Positions 24,481-32,192 of a stretch of DNA of 38,122 nt are shown here, piece by piece. The position numbers and the translations under genes are program-made. The notes under the pieces are model-generated. The model ran no database searches. It had not been told where the DNA came from and saw nothing but the letters and a program-made list of their open reading frames with translations. Source of the DNA: Actinocrinis puniceicyclus (GTDB lineage: Bacteria; Actinomycetota; Actinomycetes; Streptomycetales; Catenulisporaceae); NCBI RefSeq assembly GCF_018283645.1, contig NZ_JAGSXH010000059.1:1-38122 (forward strand). Reading direction: 5' to 3'. Positions within the stretch are counted from its first letter, which is position 1. Every line of letters starts with the position of its first letter.

Positions 24481-24643
24481 CGGCAGCGGCGACCCGTGGA
24501 CCTGCACCTTGTGAAGCGTGGGCCGGCGGCGGTGGTCTGGGCGGCAACGCGGCACTAGCGTGCGCGAAAACATTCTGCGATTCGGCGAGAAATTTTCCAT
24601 CCACGCGGAGATTCACCGAGCCGTGCCACCTTCGGAGGTTCCC

Positions 24644-26521
24644 ATGCGAAGACTTTCCTTTCCGCGCCGCGGCCGCCTGGTCGCTCTGGCCATGGCCATG
24701 CCGCTCGTCGCCGTGGGCGCGGTTGCCGTGACCGTCGTGCCCGCCTCCGCGGCGACGAGCGCGTCAGTGTCCGTCAACGCGGGCCAGTTGCTGGCGAAGA
24801 TCCCGGCCACCGGCGTCGGGACGAACGTCGCGGTCTATGACGGCGCCATGAACAGCTCGGCCAGCGCTGGGCTGCTGAACACCGGCGGCTTCCGCGTCGT
24901 GCGCTACCCGGGCGGCTCGTACTCGGACGGCTACCACTGGCAGACGAACACGATGCAGGGCGGCGGATACGTCGCGCCGAACACCGACTTCGACTCCTTC
25001 ATGGGCACCGTCAAGTCCGCCGGCGCGCAGGCGATCATCACCGCGAACTACGGCTCCGGCACGCCGCAGGAGGCCGCGGCGTGGGTTCAGTACGCGAACG
25101 TGACCAAGGGCTACGGGGTGAAGTACTGGGAGATCGGCAACGAGGTCTACGGCAACGGCGAGTACGGCGCCAGCTGGGAGATCGACACCCACACCAGCCA
25201 CAGCGCCACGACCTACGCGAACAACCTGCTGCAGTACGTCTCCGCGATGAAGGCGGTCGACCCGACGATCAAGATCGGCGCTGTGCTGACCACGCCGGGA
25301 TCCTGGCCGGACGCAATCGTCGGGTCCGGCGACTCGATGGACTGGAACCACACGGTCCTGTCCATCGCCGGTCCGAAGATCGACTTCGTGATCGTGCACC
25401 ACTACCCGAACAGCACCGGCGAGGCGAACCTGCTGGGCAAGCCGCAGGCCGAGATCCCGGGCATGGCCAACACACTGCACTCGCTGATCAACCAGTACAC
25501 CGGGAGCAACGCGCCGAACGTCGGCATCGCGGTGACCGAGGCGAACGCGAACGCTTACAAGGACACCGCGCCCAACGGCCTGTTCGCCCCGGACGAGTAC
25601 CTGACCTGGATGGAACACGGCGCGTTCAACCTCGACTGGTGGGACATGCGCAACGGCACCGACTGCAGCGCGGTGACCACGGTGGACGGTGCGACCGATT
25701 ACAACGACGGCGGCATGATCTCCAGCGGTGCGTCCTGCGAACCGCCCGCGCAGACCCCGTTCCCGCCGTACTACGGTACCGAGATGATCACCAAGCTCGG
25801 CTCGGCGGGTGACTCGCTGGTTCAGACGAGCAGCTCCACCTCGCTGATCTCCGCGCACGCGGTCAAGCGCGCCGACGGCGACGTGGATGTGATGCTCATC
25901 AACAAGGACCCGAACAACGCCGCCACGGTCTCGCTGTCCTACAGCGGGTTCACCCCCTCCTCGGCTACGCCGACGGTGTATTCGTACTTGAAGAACGCCA
26001 CCGCCATCGGTTCGGCCGCCGCCGGCAGCGCCGGCAGCCAGACCGTGCCCGCCTACTCGATCGTGGTGGTGCAGTTGCATCCGGGCGGCGGCGGCAGTCC
26101 CAGCCCCTCGGCCTCGTCGTCCTCGTCGCCGTCCTCGTCGCCGAGCGCGTCCCCGTCGTCCTCGCCGAGCGCCTCGGCCAGCCCCACAGGCGGCACCGGC
26201 TCGGGCACCTGCAAGGTCAGCTACGTCAAGAACGAGTGGCAGGGCGGGATGACCGCGAACCTCACCGTGACCAACACCGGCGGCGCGAGTGTCAACGGGT
26301 GGACTCTCGGCTTCACCTTCCCCGGCGACACCAGGGTGACCAACGCCTGGAACGCCAACGTGACGCAGAACGGCTCGGCCGTCACCGCGGCGAACCTGTC
26401 CTACGACGCCACCATCCCCCCCGGCGGGAACGTCTCGTTCGGCTTCCAGGGCACGTGGACCGGCAACGACGCCAACCCCTCCGCGTTCACGCTCAACGGC
26501 GCGAGCTGCGCGCTGGGCTGA
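24644..26521 (+). CDS. Secreted clan GH-A glycosidase paralogue with CBM2
   Basis: The 625-residue exported enzyme is a paralogue of the divergent neighbour. It has a signal peptide at 1-36 (cleavage after ASA) and a catalytic region at ~40-480 with Glu167 in WEIGNEVYGNG (probable acid/base) and Glu299 in AVTEAN (probable nucleophile). A Ser/Pro/Ala linker (~484-515, SPSASSSSSPSSSPSASPSS) leads to a CBM2 at ~521-625 with Cys at both ends. Unlike the neighbour it lacks Fn3 and uses this flexible linker. ATG 24644 follows CGGAGG and starts the signal peptide; upstream in-frame starts add no signal-like sequence. It probably attacks hemicellulose such as arabinoxylan; the substrate is not proven. 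Confidence 0.87.
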   Translation: MRRLSFPRRGRLVALAMAMPLVAVGAVAVTVVPASAATSASVSVNAGQLLAKIPATGVGTNVAVYDGAMNSSASAGLLNTGGFRVVRYPGGSYSDGYHWQTNTMQGGGYVAPNTDFDSFMGTVKSAGAQAIITANYGSGTPQEAAAWVQYANVTKGYGVKYWEIGNEVYGNGEYGASWEIDTHTSHSATTYANNLLQYVSAMKAVDPTIKIGAVLTTPGSWPDAIVGSGDSMDWNHTVLSIAGPKIDFVIVHHYPNSTGEANLLGKPQAEIPGMANTLHSLINQYTGSNAPNVGIAVTEANANAYKDTAPNGLFAPDEYLTWMEHGAFNLDWWDMRNGTDCSAVTTVDGATDYNDGGMISSGASCEPPAQTPFPPYYGTEMITKLGSAGDSLVQTSSSTSLISAHAVKRADGDVDVMLINKDPNNAATVSLSYSGFTPSSATPTVYSYLKNATAIGSAAAGSAGSQTVPAYSIVVVQLHPGGGGSPSPSASSSSSPSSSPSASPSSSPSASASPTGGTGSGTCKVSYVKNEWQGGMTANLTVTNTGGASVNGWTLGFTFPGDTRVTNAWNANVTQNGSAVTAANLSYDATIPPGGNVSFGFQGTWTGNDANPSAFTLNGASCALG

Positions 26522-26534
26522 TCGCGCGCGCATC

Positions 26535-26573
26535 CCGTGGTTCCCCGGCCATGCGACGGCCGGGGAACCACGG
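26535..26573. terminator. Perfect 16-bp hairpin after the plus-strand glycosidase
   Basis: CCGTGGTTCCCCGGCC (26535-26550) pairs perfectly with 26558-26573 across a 7-nt loop, 13 bp past the glycosidase stop. It separates the gene from the LacI regulator at 26764, which therefore probably has its own promoter in 26574-26763. Confidence 0.8.
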
Positions 26574-26763
26574 CCGCTCGGGGGTCCTCGGCGAACGCCC
26601 GCGGGTGTGCCCGGGCTCCGACCGCGCTCCGGCTCCCGGGCCGCCCGCGGCCGGCGGGTGCCAAAATGGCGGTGGTCGCGGTCGGCGAACTCGTCCGGTC
26701 CTGCCTCAAGCGGATCTCGCGAACGAGACGAGCGCGCCCGTGACCAGGTGAGGGGAGGAAACC

Positions 26764-27819
26764 GTGGCCGACAACGGATCGGGAAGGCAGGCAGTGGACG
26801 TAGACACCCCGCGGAGCAACGCGCGTGGTCCGGTCACCATCGCGTACATCGCGCAATCAGGCGGGGTCTCGATTCCCACCGTTTCCAAGGTGCTCAACGG
26901 CAAGAAGGGCGTGTCCGACGAAACCCGGGCCCGCATCGAGGAGCTGATCAACAGATACGGGTACCGCAGGCCACCGAACCGCAGCAACGTCGTCGAGCTC
27001 GTATTCCGCGAGCTGGAGAGCATGTGGGCGGTGGAGATCATCCGCGGCGTCGAGCGGGTGGCCCGCAAGAACCGGGTCGGGCTCATGGTCTCCGAGTTCG
27101 GCCTTCACGACACGGCCGCCGCGTCCATGGACGACACGGTGGAACGGCGTCCGCGATGTGTGCTCTCGGTCGCGCAGCTCTCGGACGAGGAACGCGACCA
27201 GTTACGGGCGAAGGGCATCCCGTTCGTCGTCTTCGACCCGACCACCGACCTGCCCGACGACGTGCCCTTCGTGGGCGCCACCAACTGGCGGGGCGGCCGG
27301 TCCGCGACGCAGCACCTGATCGAGCTGGGGCATCGCCGCATCGCCATGATCAGCGGACCGGACGACGTGCTGTGCGCCCGCGCACGGCTGGCCGGATACC
27401 GCACGGCGATGCAGGCCGCCGGCCTCACGGTCGCGCCCGACCTGGTGATCGGCGCCCCCTTCACCCACGAGGACGGCTACGCGGCGGCGTGCACCCTCCT
27501 GGCCCGGCCCGATCGGCCCAGCGCGATCTTCGCGGGCAACGACCTGCAGGCGCTCGGCGTGTACCGGGCCGCCCGCGTGGCCGGCCTGCGCATTCCGCGG
27601 GACCTGAGCGTGGTGGGGTTCGATGATCTGCCGATCGTGGCCTGGGCGGATCCGCCGCTGACCACGGTCCACCAGCCGCTGACCGAGATGGCGATGGCCG
27701 CGACCGAACTGGCGCTGGCTCTCGGCCGCGGCGAGGAGCCCGCACAGGTGGGGGTGGAGATAGCCACAACGTTGACGGTCCGCGACAGCACGGCTGCGCC
27801 GGGACCTGACCTGGCCTGA
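26764..27819 (+). CDS. LacI-family regulator, probable repressor of the glycosidase pair
   Basis: The 351-residue repressor has a helix-turn-helix at about 21-47 (VTIAYIAQSGGVSIPTVSKVLNG) and hinge residues SDETRARIEELINRYGYR. The sugar-binding sensor has LGHRRIAMISGPDD, SAIFAGNDLQALGVYRAA and LSVVGFDDLPIVAWADPPLTTV. An N-terminal tail of about 20 polar residues precedes the HTH. GTG 26764 follows GGGGAGGA. It lies downstream of a CBM2 glycosidase; the GAAAGTTTC palindromes between the glycosidases are the likely targets. The inducer is presumably an oligosaccharide released by the enzymes. The last codons run into a CTGAC repeat. Confidence 0.9.
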   Translation: MADNGSGRQAVDVDTPRSNARGPVTIAYIAQSGGVSIPTVSKVLNGKKGVSDETRARIEELINRYGYRRPPNRSNVVELVFRELESMWAVEIIRGVERVARKNRVGLMVSEFGLHDTAAASMDDTVERRPRCVLSVAQLSDEERDQLRAKGIPFVVFDPTTDLPDDVPFVGATNWRGGRSATQHLIELGHRRIAMISGPDDVLCARARLAGYRTAMQAAGLTVAPDLVIGAPFTHEDGYAAACTLLARPDRPSAIFAGNDLQALGVYRAARVAGLRIPRDLSVVGFDDLPIVAWADPPLTTVHQPLTEMAMAATELALALGRGEEPAQVGVEIATTLTVRDSTAAPGPDLA

Positions 27820-27862
27820 CCTGACCTGACCTGACTTGACTTGACCGGGCCGGGCCGGGCCG
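27802..27862. repeat. CTGAC/TTGAC and CCGGG pentamer repeats
   Basis: About eight 5-bp units (CTGAC, with one GG variant and two TTGAC) start within the last codons of the LacI gene, supply its TGA stop, and run to 27845. Three to four CCGGG/GCCGG units follow. The remaining bases to 27898 hold only a short GAAC/GTTC stem followed by a pyrimidine tract, a weak terminator for the convergent genes. Confidence 0.8.
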
Positions 27863-27898
27863 GCGGCGTGGCGCGCGGAACCAGGGTTCTTTCTTTCG

Positions 27899-29638
27899 TC
27901 AGTTCCCGCAGAAGGGCAGGCCCGGTTCCGGCTGGTCGTCCGAGCCGCCGGCCAGGTCGACCGCGGACACCCAGCCGAAGGTGCCCTGCGCCGACTCCGT
28001 CCACGCCCACCAGTGGTTGTGGAAGCCGTTGAACGAGTACTGCGCGCCGGAGGACTGGCAGTAGAACGGCTGGGGGCCCGGGGCGATGGCGCCGGCCCGG
28101 TCCAGCGTCCCGGCCTGGAACACCGGGGCGCCGTCGGCGCGGCCGACGGTGCATTCGAACTGCCCGGGAGCCAGCTTCGCGCAACCGCCCGTGCCCGCGG
28201 CGGCCGCGGTGTAGCGCAGATACGGCGTGATCGGCGCGTTCGGGGTGACGTTCGACGTCGCCCCCTGATTCACGGCCTTGGCCGACGCCGTCGGCTTCGT
28301 CGTCGCGCCGCCGCCCGCGCCCGCGGCCATGTTCGTCGCGGCCGCCGACGATGTCGCGGCGCTCGCGCCGGCGCCCGTACCTGTGCCAGCGGGTTTCGCG
28401 GCCTGCCCGTTGCCGGGCATCGCGCCGGCGGCGGTGCGGGTGACGTGCAGCGCGTCCGCGCTGGGCATCGCGCCGATCACGGTTCCGGCACTGCTCATCG
28501 CCTGGCGGCTGAGCACGACCCCGAGAGCCAGCCCGGCGACCACACTGACCGCGAGGAAGACGGCCGGGGCGTGCCGCTTGCGCCCGGTCCTGACGAACGC
28601 GGCGTCGCGACCGTTCTTCGCCGAGCCGCGTCCGGCGCGCTCGCCGCCGCGGCCCGCGCCCGGATCGGCGTCCTGCTCCAGGTCCAGTTCGACGAACGGC
28701 ACCGGTTGCGTCGCCGTGGTCGCGCCGAACAACTCGTCGAGCGTCTGCTCGCGTGTTATATCAGCATTCGGATAAGCCATCGCCAGCGACTCCAGCCGCC
28801 CGGCCACGATCGCCGCCGAGGCGGGCCGCGCCGCCGGGTCCTTCGCCAGCAGCCACAGCACCAGTTGGTCGATCTCCGGCGCCACCTCCGGGCGCCAGCG
28901 GCGCACCGGCGTCGGCTCGTCGTGCAGGTGCCGGTGCAGGATGGTCAGACTGTCGTCGGCAGGGAACGGCGGCAGGCCGGTCAGCAGGACGTAGAGGACG
29001 CAGCCGACCGAGTAGAGGTCCGAGCGCACGTCCGCCTGAGCTCCCATGATCCGCTCAGGGGCGGTATACGCCGGGGTGCCCAGGCTGTCCGCGCCTGTGC
29101 GCGTCAGCCGTTCGGTGAAACCGGCGCCCTGCAGGAACCCGGCGATGCCGAAGTCGAGCACCTTCACCACGCCGTCGTGGTTGACCATGATGTTGGCCGG
29201 CTTGATGTCCCGGTGCAGCACCGCGGCCTCGTGTGCGGCCTCCAGCGCGCGGCTGATCTGCACCCCGATGGCCAGCGCCGCGCCGATCGGCATCGGGCGC
29301 CCGCCGCGCAGTTCGTCCAGGTTGCACCCGGTGACCAGTTCCATCACGACGAACTGGTGGCGCTGGTACTCGCCCTGGTCGTAGACCGCGACCACGTTCG
29401 GGTGGGTGATGCGCGCCACCGCGATCGCCTCGCGGGTGAAGCGGTCCGCGGTCTGCGGGTCGGCGCTCGGGTCGCCGAGCACCAGCTTGACCGCCACGTC
29501 GCGGCCGAGCCGCTCGTCGCGTGCCGCCCAGACCTCACCGGTGGCCCCGAGGCCGAGCCAGCGCGCGAGCCGGTAGCGGCCCGCGATCAGGGCTCCTTCG
29601 TCGATCTGCTGGGAGTAGTGGTGTTCGGTGCTGGTCAC
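27899..29638 (-). CDS. Transmembrane Ser/Thr protein kinase (PknB-like) with an extracellular domain
   Basis: A 579-residue receptor kinase with its catalytic domain at ~22-285: Gly loop GLGATGEV, Lys51 in VAVKLV, Glu70, HRDIKPAN (142-149), DFG 162-164 and GTPAYTAPER. After a charged juxtamembrane region comes one helix (~358-376). The outer part has an Ala/Thr/Gly-rich stalk (~385-465) and a compact domain at ~470-579 with Cys486, Cys496, Cys527 and Cys577 and Trp-rich NHWWAWTESAQGTFGWVSAV, resembling an SH3-like ligand module, not PASTA repeats. GTG 29638 is close to a GGGGGGA stretch. It lies downstream of the propeller gene on the same strand, separated by a hairpin. The ligand is unknown. 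Confidence 0.92.
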   Translation of the reverse strand: MTSTEHHYSQQIDEGALIAGRYRLARWLGLGATGEVWAARDERLGRDVAVKLVLGDPSADPQTADRFTREAIAVARITHPNVVAVYDQGEYQRHQFVVMELVTGCNLDELRGGRPMPIGAALAIGVQISRALEAAHEAAVLHRDIKPANIMVNHDGVVKVLDFGIAGFLQGAGFTERLTRTGADSLGTPAYTAPERIMGAQADVRSDLYSVGCVLYVLLTGLPPFPADDSLTILHRHLHDEPTPVRRWRPEVAPEIDQLVLWLLAKDPAARPASAAIVAGRLESLAMAYPNADITREQTLDELFGATTATQPVPFVELDLEQDADPGAGRGGERAGRGSAKNGRDAAFVRTGRKRHAPAVFLAVSVVAGLALGVVLSRQAMSSAGTVIGAMPSADALHVTRTAAGAMPGNGQAAKPAGTGTGAGASAATSSAAATNMAAGAGGGATTKPTASAKAVNQGATSNVTPNAPITPYLRYTAAAAGTGGCAKLAPGQFECTVGRADGAPVFQAGTLDRAGAIAPGPQPFYCQSSGAQYSFNGFHNHWWAWTESAQGTFGWVSAVDLAGGSDDQPEPGLPFCGN

Positions 29639-29670
29639 AGGTCCCCCCTGTTCGGGCTCGCTGCGGATGC

Positions 29671-29713
29671 GTGGCGTGGCGTGGCGTGACGGGGCTCGGG
29701 GCTCGGGGCTCGG
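29671..29713. repeat. GTGGC and GGGGCTC tandem repeats
   Basis: Three GTGGC units and a GTGAC variant (29671-29690) are followed by three near-identical GGGGCTC-type units (29691-29713). They fill part of the 145-bp gap (29639-29783) upstream of the kinase gene. Confidence 0.7.
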
Positions 29714-29714
29714 G

Positions 29715-29749
29715 CGTCCCGCGCCGGCGTGCGGCGCCGGCGCGGGACG
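29715..29749. terminator. Perfect 14-bp hairpin after the propeller gene
   Basis: CGTCCCGCGCCGGC (29715-29728) pairs perfectly with 29736-29749 across a 7-nt loop, about 35 bp beyond the stop of the minus-strand gene at 29784. It should limit transcription into the kinase gene downstream. Confidence 0.75.
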
Positions 29750-29783
29750 GTTGTGGGTGTTTCGGATGGACCGGCAGGGGCGG

Positions 29784-31016
29784 TCAGCCGCCGTAGTTGT
29801 AGCCGCCCCAGTAGCTGCCCTTGCCGCCGCCGCGCAGCGGGCCGGTGGCGCTGAGGTTGTTCTGCAGGTCGTTGACGTAGTACAGCCACTTGCCGTCCCA
29901 GCTGGGGGCCAGGCCGAACAGCGCGCCCGCGCCCGGCATCGACCCGGCGACCGCGGTGGTGTCCAGCGCCTTGACCAGCGCGACCTGGCCGCGCAGGCTG
30001 ATCGCGATCAGGTTGCCGTTCTCGCCGTTGACGGTCAGCAGCAGCCCGCCGAACGAGGTGAGCCCGAGCGGCATCTTCAGCAGCCCGGCCTCGGCCAGGG
30101 TGAATCCGAGCCCTGCGCTGTTGTGCCGGGTGGTCGCCCAGTTGATCTGCGCGATCCGGTTCGCCAGGGTGTCGGCGACGAACAGCGTGTTGCCCACGAG
30201 CGTCACGCCGGTCGGACCCTGCACGAAGCCGTCCTGGCTGACCATCTCCGGGAAGCCGGAGCCCACGATCACCGCGGTGTCGACGCGGAAGCGCTGCTGG
30301 GTCACGTCCAGCTTGAGCCGGACCACGGTGCCCTTGTTGACCTGCTGCCCGACCCGGCCGTTCACGCCGTTGAGGACGTTGCTGACGAACAGCTGGACGT
30401 CGTCGCCGTGTTCCCAGGCCGACATGCCCCACGGGCCGTTGATCCCGTGGCCGGTGATCACGGCCTTGGCGTGCCCGAGGCTGTTGAGCACGATCAGGCA
30501 GCCGGACTTCGCGGTCTTGTACGTGCCGTCGGTGGTCGGCAGGCTGCCGACCACGACCCAGCCGTTCTTGAGCACCACGAGGGCGGTGGTCAGGCCGATG
30601 CCGCCGGGACAGGTGGAGGGCAGCCGGTTGGGTGTGAGCCAGGCGAACAGCGTCTGCCTTCCGGTCCGCGGGTCGACCTCGACGATGCTGCTGCCGGTGC
30701 CGTTGAGGTTCGCCTTGTTGTTGTAGTTGCTCACCAGCACGTCGCCGGCCATCAGGTGTCCGACGCTGCGCGGCACGACCGCGACGCCGTACGGGTTGAC
30801 GTCCCCGTTCGACGGGACCGTGGAGGACACCGTCTTGAGGGTGGTGGTGCCGGTGGCGATCTGCGGTGACCATCGGGCGGAGAATGCCGTGTTGGACACC
30901 GAGGAGTTGTTCCCGTGTCTCCACGGCGAGGCGTAAGCGGTCGTCAGTGCCCCGGCGGCCAGGGCGAGCGCCGCGGCCGACCCGATGCCGATCCGGACCT
31001 TCGTTCTGCTCAACAT
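29784..31016 (-). CDS. Secreted NHL-like beta-propeller protein of unknown function
   Basis: A protein of about 410 residues with a signal peptide (basic start, GIGSAAALALAAGALTTAYA). The mature part has repeated strand patterns of an NHL/SMP-30-like propeller: GDVNPYGVAVVPRS, LMAGDVLVSNYNNKAN, GPWGMSAWEHGDDVQLFVSN, GPTGVTLVGNTLFVADTLAN, and LLKMPLGLTSFGGLLLTVNG. The tail is Gly/Tyr/Trp-rich (GKGSYWGGYNYGG). No catalytic residues are evident. Two starts are possible: GTG 31028 lies only 1 nt after AAGGAG, whereas ATG 31016 is 13 nt from it; the latter is used here with modest confidence. The kinase lies downstream, and an anchored and a His-rich exported protein diverge upstream. Confidence 0.78.
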   Translation of the reverse strand: MLSRTKVRIGIGSAAALALAAGALTTAYASPWRHGNNSSVSNTAFSARWSPQIATGTTTLKTVSSTVPSNGDVNPYGVAVVPRSVGHLMAGDVLVSNYNNKANLNGTGSSIVEVDPRTGRQTLFAWLTPNRLPSTCPGGIGLTTALVVLKNGWVVVGSLPTTDGTYKTAKSGCLIVLNSLGHAKAVITGHGINGPWGMSAWEHGDDVQLFVSNVLNGVNGRVGQQVNKGTVVRLKLDVTQQRFRVDTAVIVGSGFPEMVSQDGFVQGPTGVTLVGNTLFVADTLANRIAQINWATTRHNSAGLGFTLAEAGLLKMPLGLTSFGGLLLTVNGENGNLIAISLRGQVALVKALDTTAVAGSMPGAGALFGLAPSWDGKWLYYVNDLQNNLSATGPLRGGGKGSYWGGYNYGG

Positions 31017-31161
31017 GTCGCTGAACACACTCCTTGAGTTCTTGTTGCTTCAGGCTTTGTTCGGCGTGGTGCCGAGGGCGAGGCTGCGGACGGTTATCGG
31101 CCAAGCACGCGGGAACCGCGGATCCGGTTCAACCCGATGGGCCGCGGGCGTATTACGAAAC

Positions 31162-31238
31162 GCTGACGCGCCCTGACGCGCCTGCACCCTGACGCGCCCT
31201 GACGCGCCTGCACCCTGACGCGCCTGCACCCTGACGTA
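31162..31238. repeat. CCTGACGCGC / CTGCAC tandem array in a divergent region
   Basis: Units of CCTGACGCGC, with or without CTGCAC, alternate six times; the 16-bp form CCTGACGCGCCTGCAC appears three times. The array lies in the 387-bp region 31017-31403 between divergent secreted-protein genes, so it may space their promoters. Apart from it, the region shows a CCGATCGG palindrome near 31357 but no clear promoter boxes. Confidence 0.8.
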
Positions 31239-31403
31239 GCCGCATATGAGAACTCGTGGAACAGCTGGTGCGCTGTCAGCCGGCCGACGCGGTCGGCGGC
31301 CGGATTGAACCGCTCTCGAAAACCTTGCGTGCTAGCGGTCACGCGTGCGCCGAGCCGATCGGCCCGGCGCCTCCGACAGCTACGGAAAGGGCGTGATGAG
31401 CAC

Positions 31404-32183
31404 GTGCGCCGTCCTCTAGCAGCCCGCTTCTGCGCTCTTGCCGTCCCGTTGGGGGCGGCCGGCGCGCTGCTGCTGTCCGTCGGACCCGCTCACGCGGGCA
31501 CCGGCTACGGCCAGCTGATCGTCAACCCGGGCACGGCCGCGCCCGGACAGAGTGTCAGCGTCCTGGGGACCTGCCCGAACAACGGCCAGGGCTTCGGCGG
31601 CGTGAAATCCGCGGCCTTCGTCGGCGGTTCCGCCTCGGTGACGCAGAGCTCGATCAACTTCTCCGGCTCGGCGACCATCGCGCCGGGTACGTCCGGCACC
31701 TACACGGTCTCCGCGGACTGCGGTTCGGGCAGCCCGTCGGTGACGATCACGGTCTCCGGTTCGGCCGTCGCGCCCCCGCCCTCGACGCAGCCGGCCGATC
31801 CGACATCCCAGGCCGCGGCGCCGCCGCCCGCGACGACGCCGGCCTCGGCGCCCGCGATGCCGCGGCCCGCGGCCGGCGGCGGCGCGGCGGGCGGTGGCAT
31901 GAGCCCGGCCAATGCGCGGCCCGCCGCTCCCGCGGCGAGTGGCGCGGCGACGGCGACGGGTTCGACGGCAGCGCAGGCGATGTCCCCGATGCCGGGTACG
32001 ACCGCGGCCGGGAACGGTCCGGTGACCAGCACGGGCATCGTGCGGGTCGGGCTGGCCGGGTCGAGCCGTTCCGCACTGACCACAGCTGGAGCCGCGGCCA
32101 TCGCCGTGGCCCTCGCGCTTGCCGGCGGGGTCGGATTCCTGGTGATCCGCCGTCGACGCAACACATCGGGTACGCACTTCTAA
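31404..32183 (+). CDS. Exported membrane-anchored Pro/Ala-rich protein
   Basis: A 259-residue protein: signal peptide 1-31 (cleavage after AHA), then an Ig-like beta domain (~32-118; GYGQLIVNPGTAAPGQSVSV, GTSGTYTVSADCGSGSPSVTITV) with two Cys. A Pro/Ala/Gly-rich stalk (~120-215) leads to a C-terminal membrane helix (AAAIAVALALAGGVGFLVI) and the tail RRRRNTSGTHF. No LPxTG sortase motif is visible, so the helix is the anchor. GTG 31404 is chosen since it begins the signal peptide; an upstream frame to 31305 is not signal-like. It is the first gene of an operon with the next, which starts 9 bp after its TAA. Function unknown. Confidence 0.75.
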   Translation: MRRPLAARFCALAVPLGAAGALLLSVGPAHAGTGYGQLIVNPGTAAPGQSVSVLGTCPNNGQGFGGVKSAAFVGGSASVTQSSINFSGSATIAPGTSGTYTVSADCGSGSPSVTITVSGSAVAPPPSTQPADPTSQAAAPPPATTPASAPAMPRPAAGGGAAGGGMSPANARPAAPAASGAATATGSTAAQAMSPMPGTTAAGNGPVTSTGIVRVGLAGSSRSALTTAGAAAIAVALALAGGVGFLVIRRRRNTSGTHF

Positions 32184-32192
32184 GGAGCGAGA

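Noticed and set aside
27802-27862. CTGAC array as a CRISPR or attachment site
   Set aside because: It is a 5-bp spacerless repeat with no integrase, tRNA or cas gene nearby.
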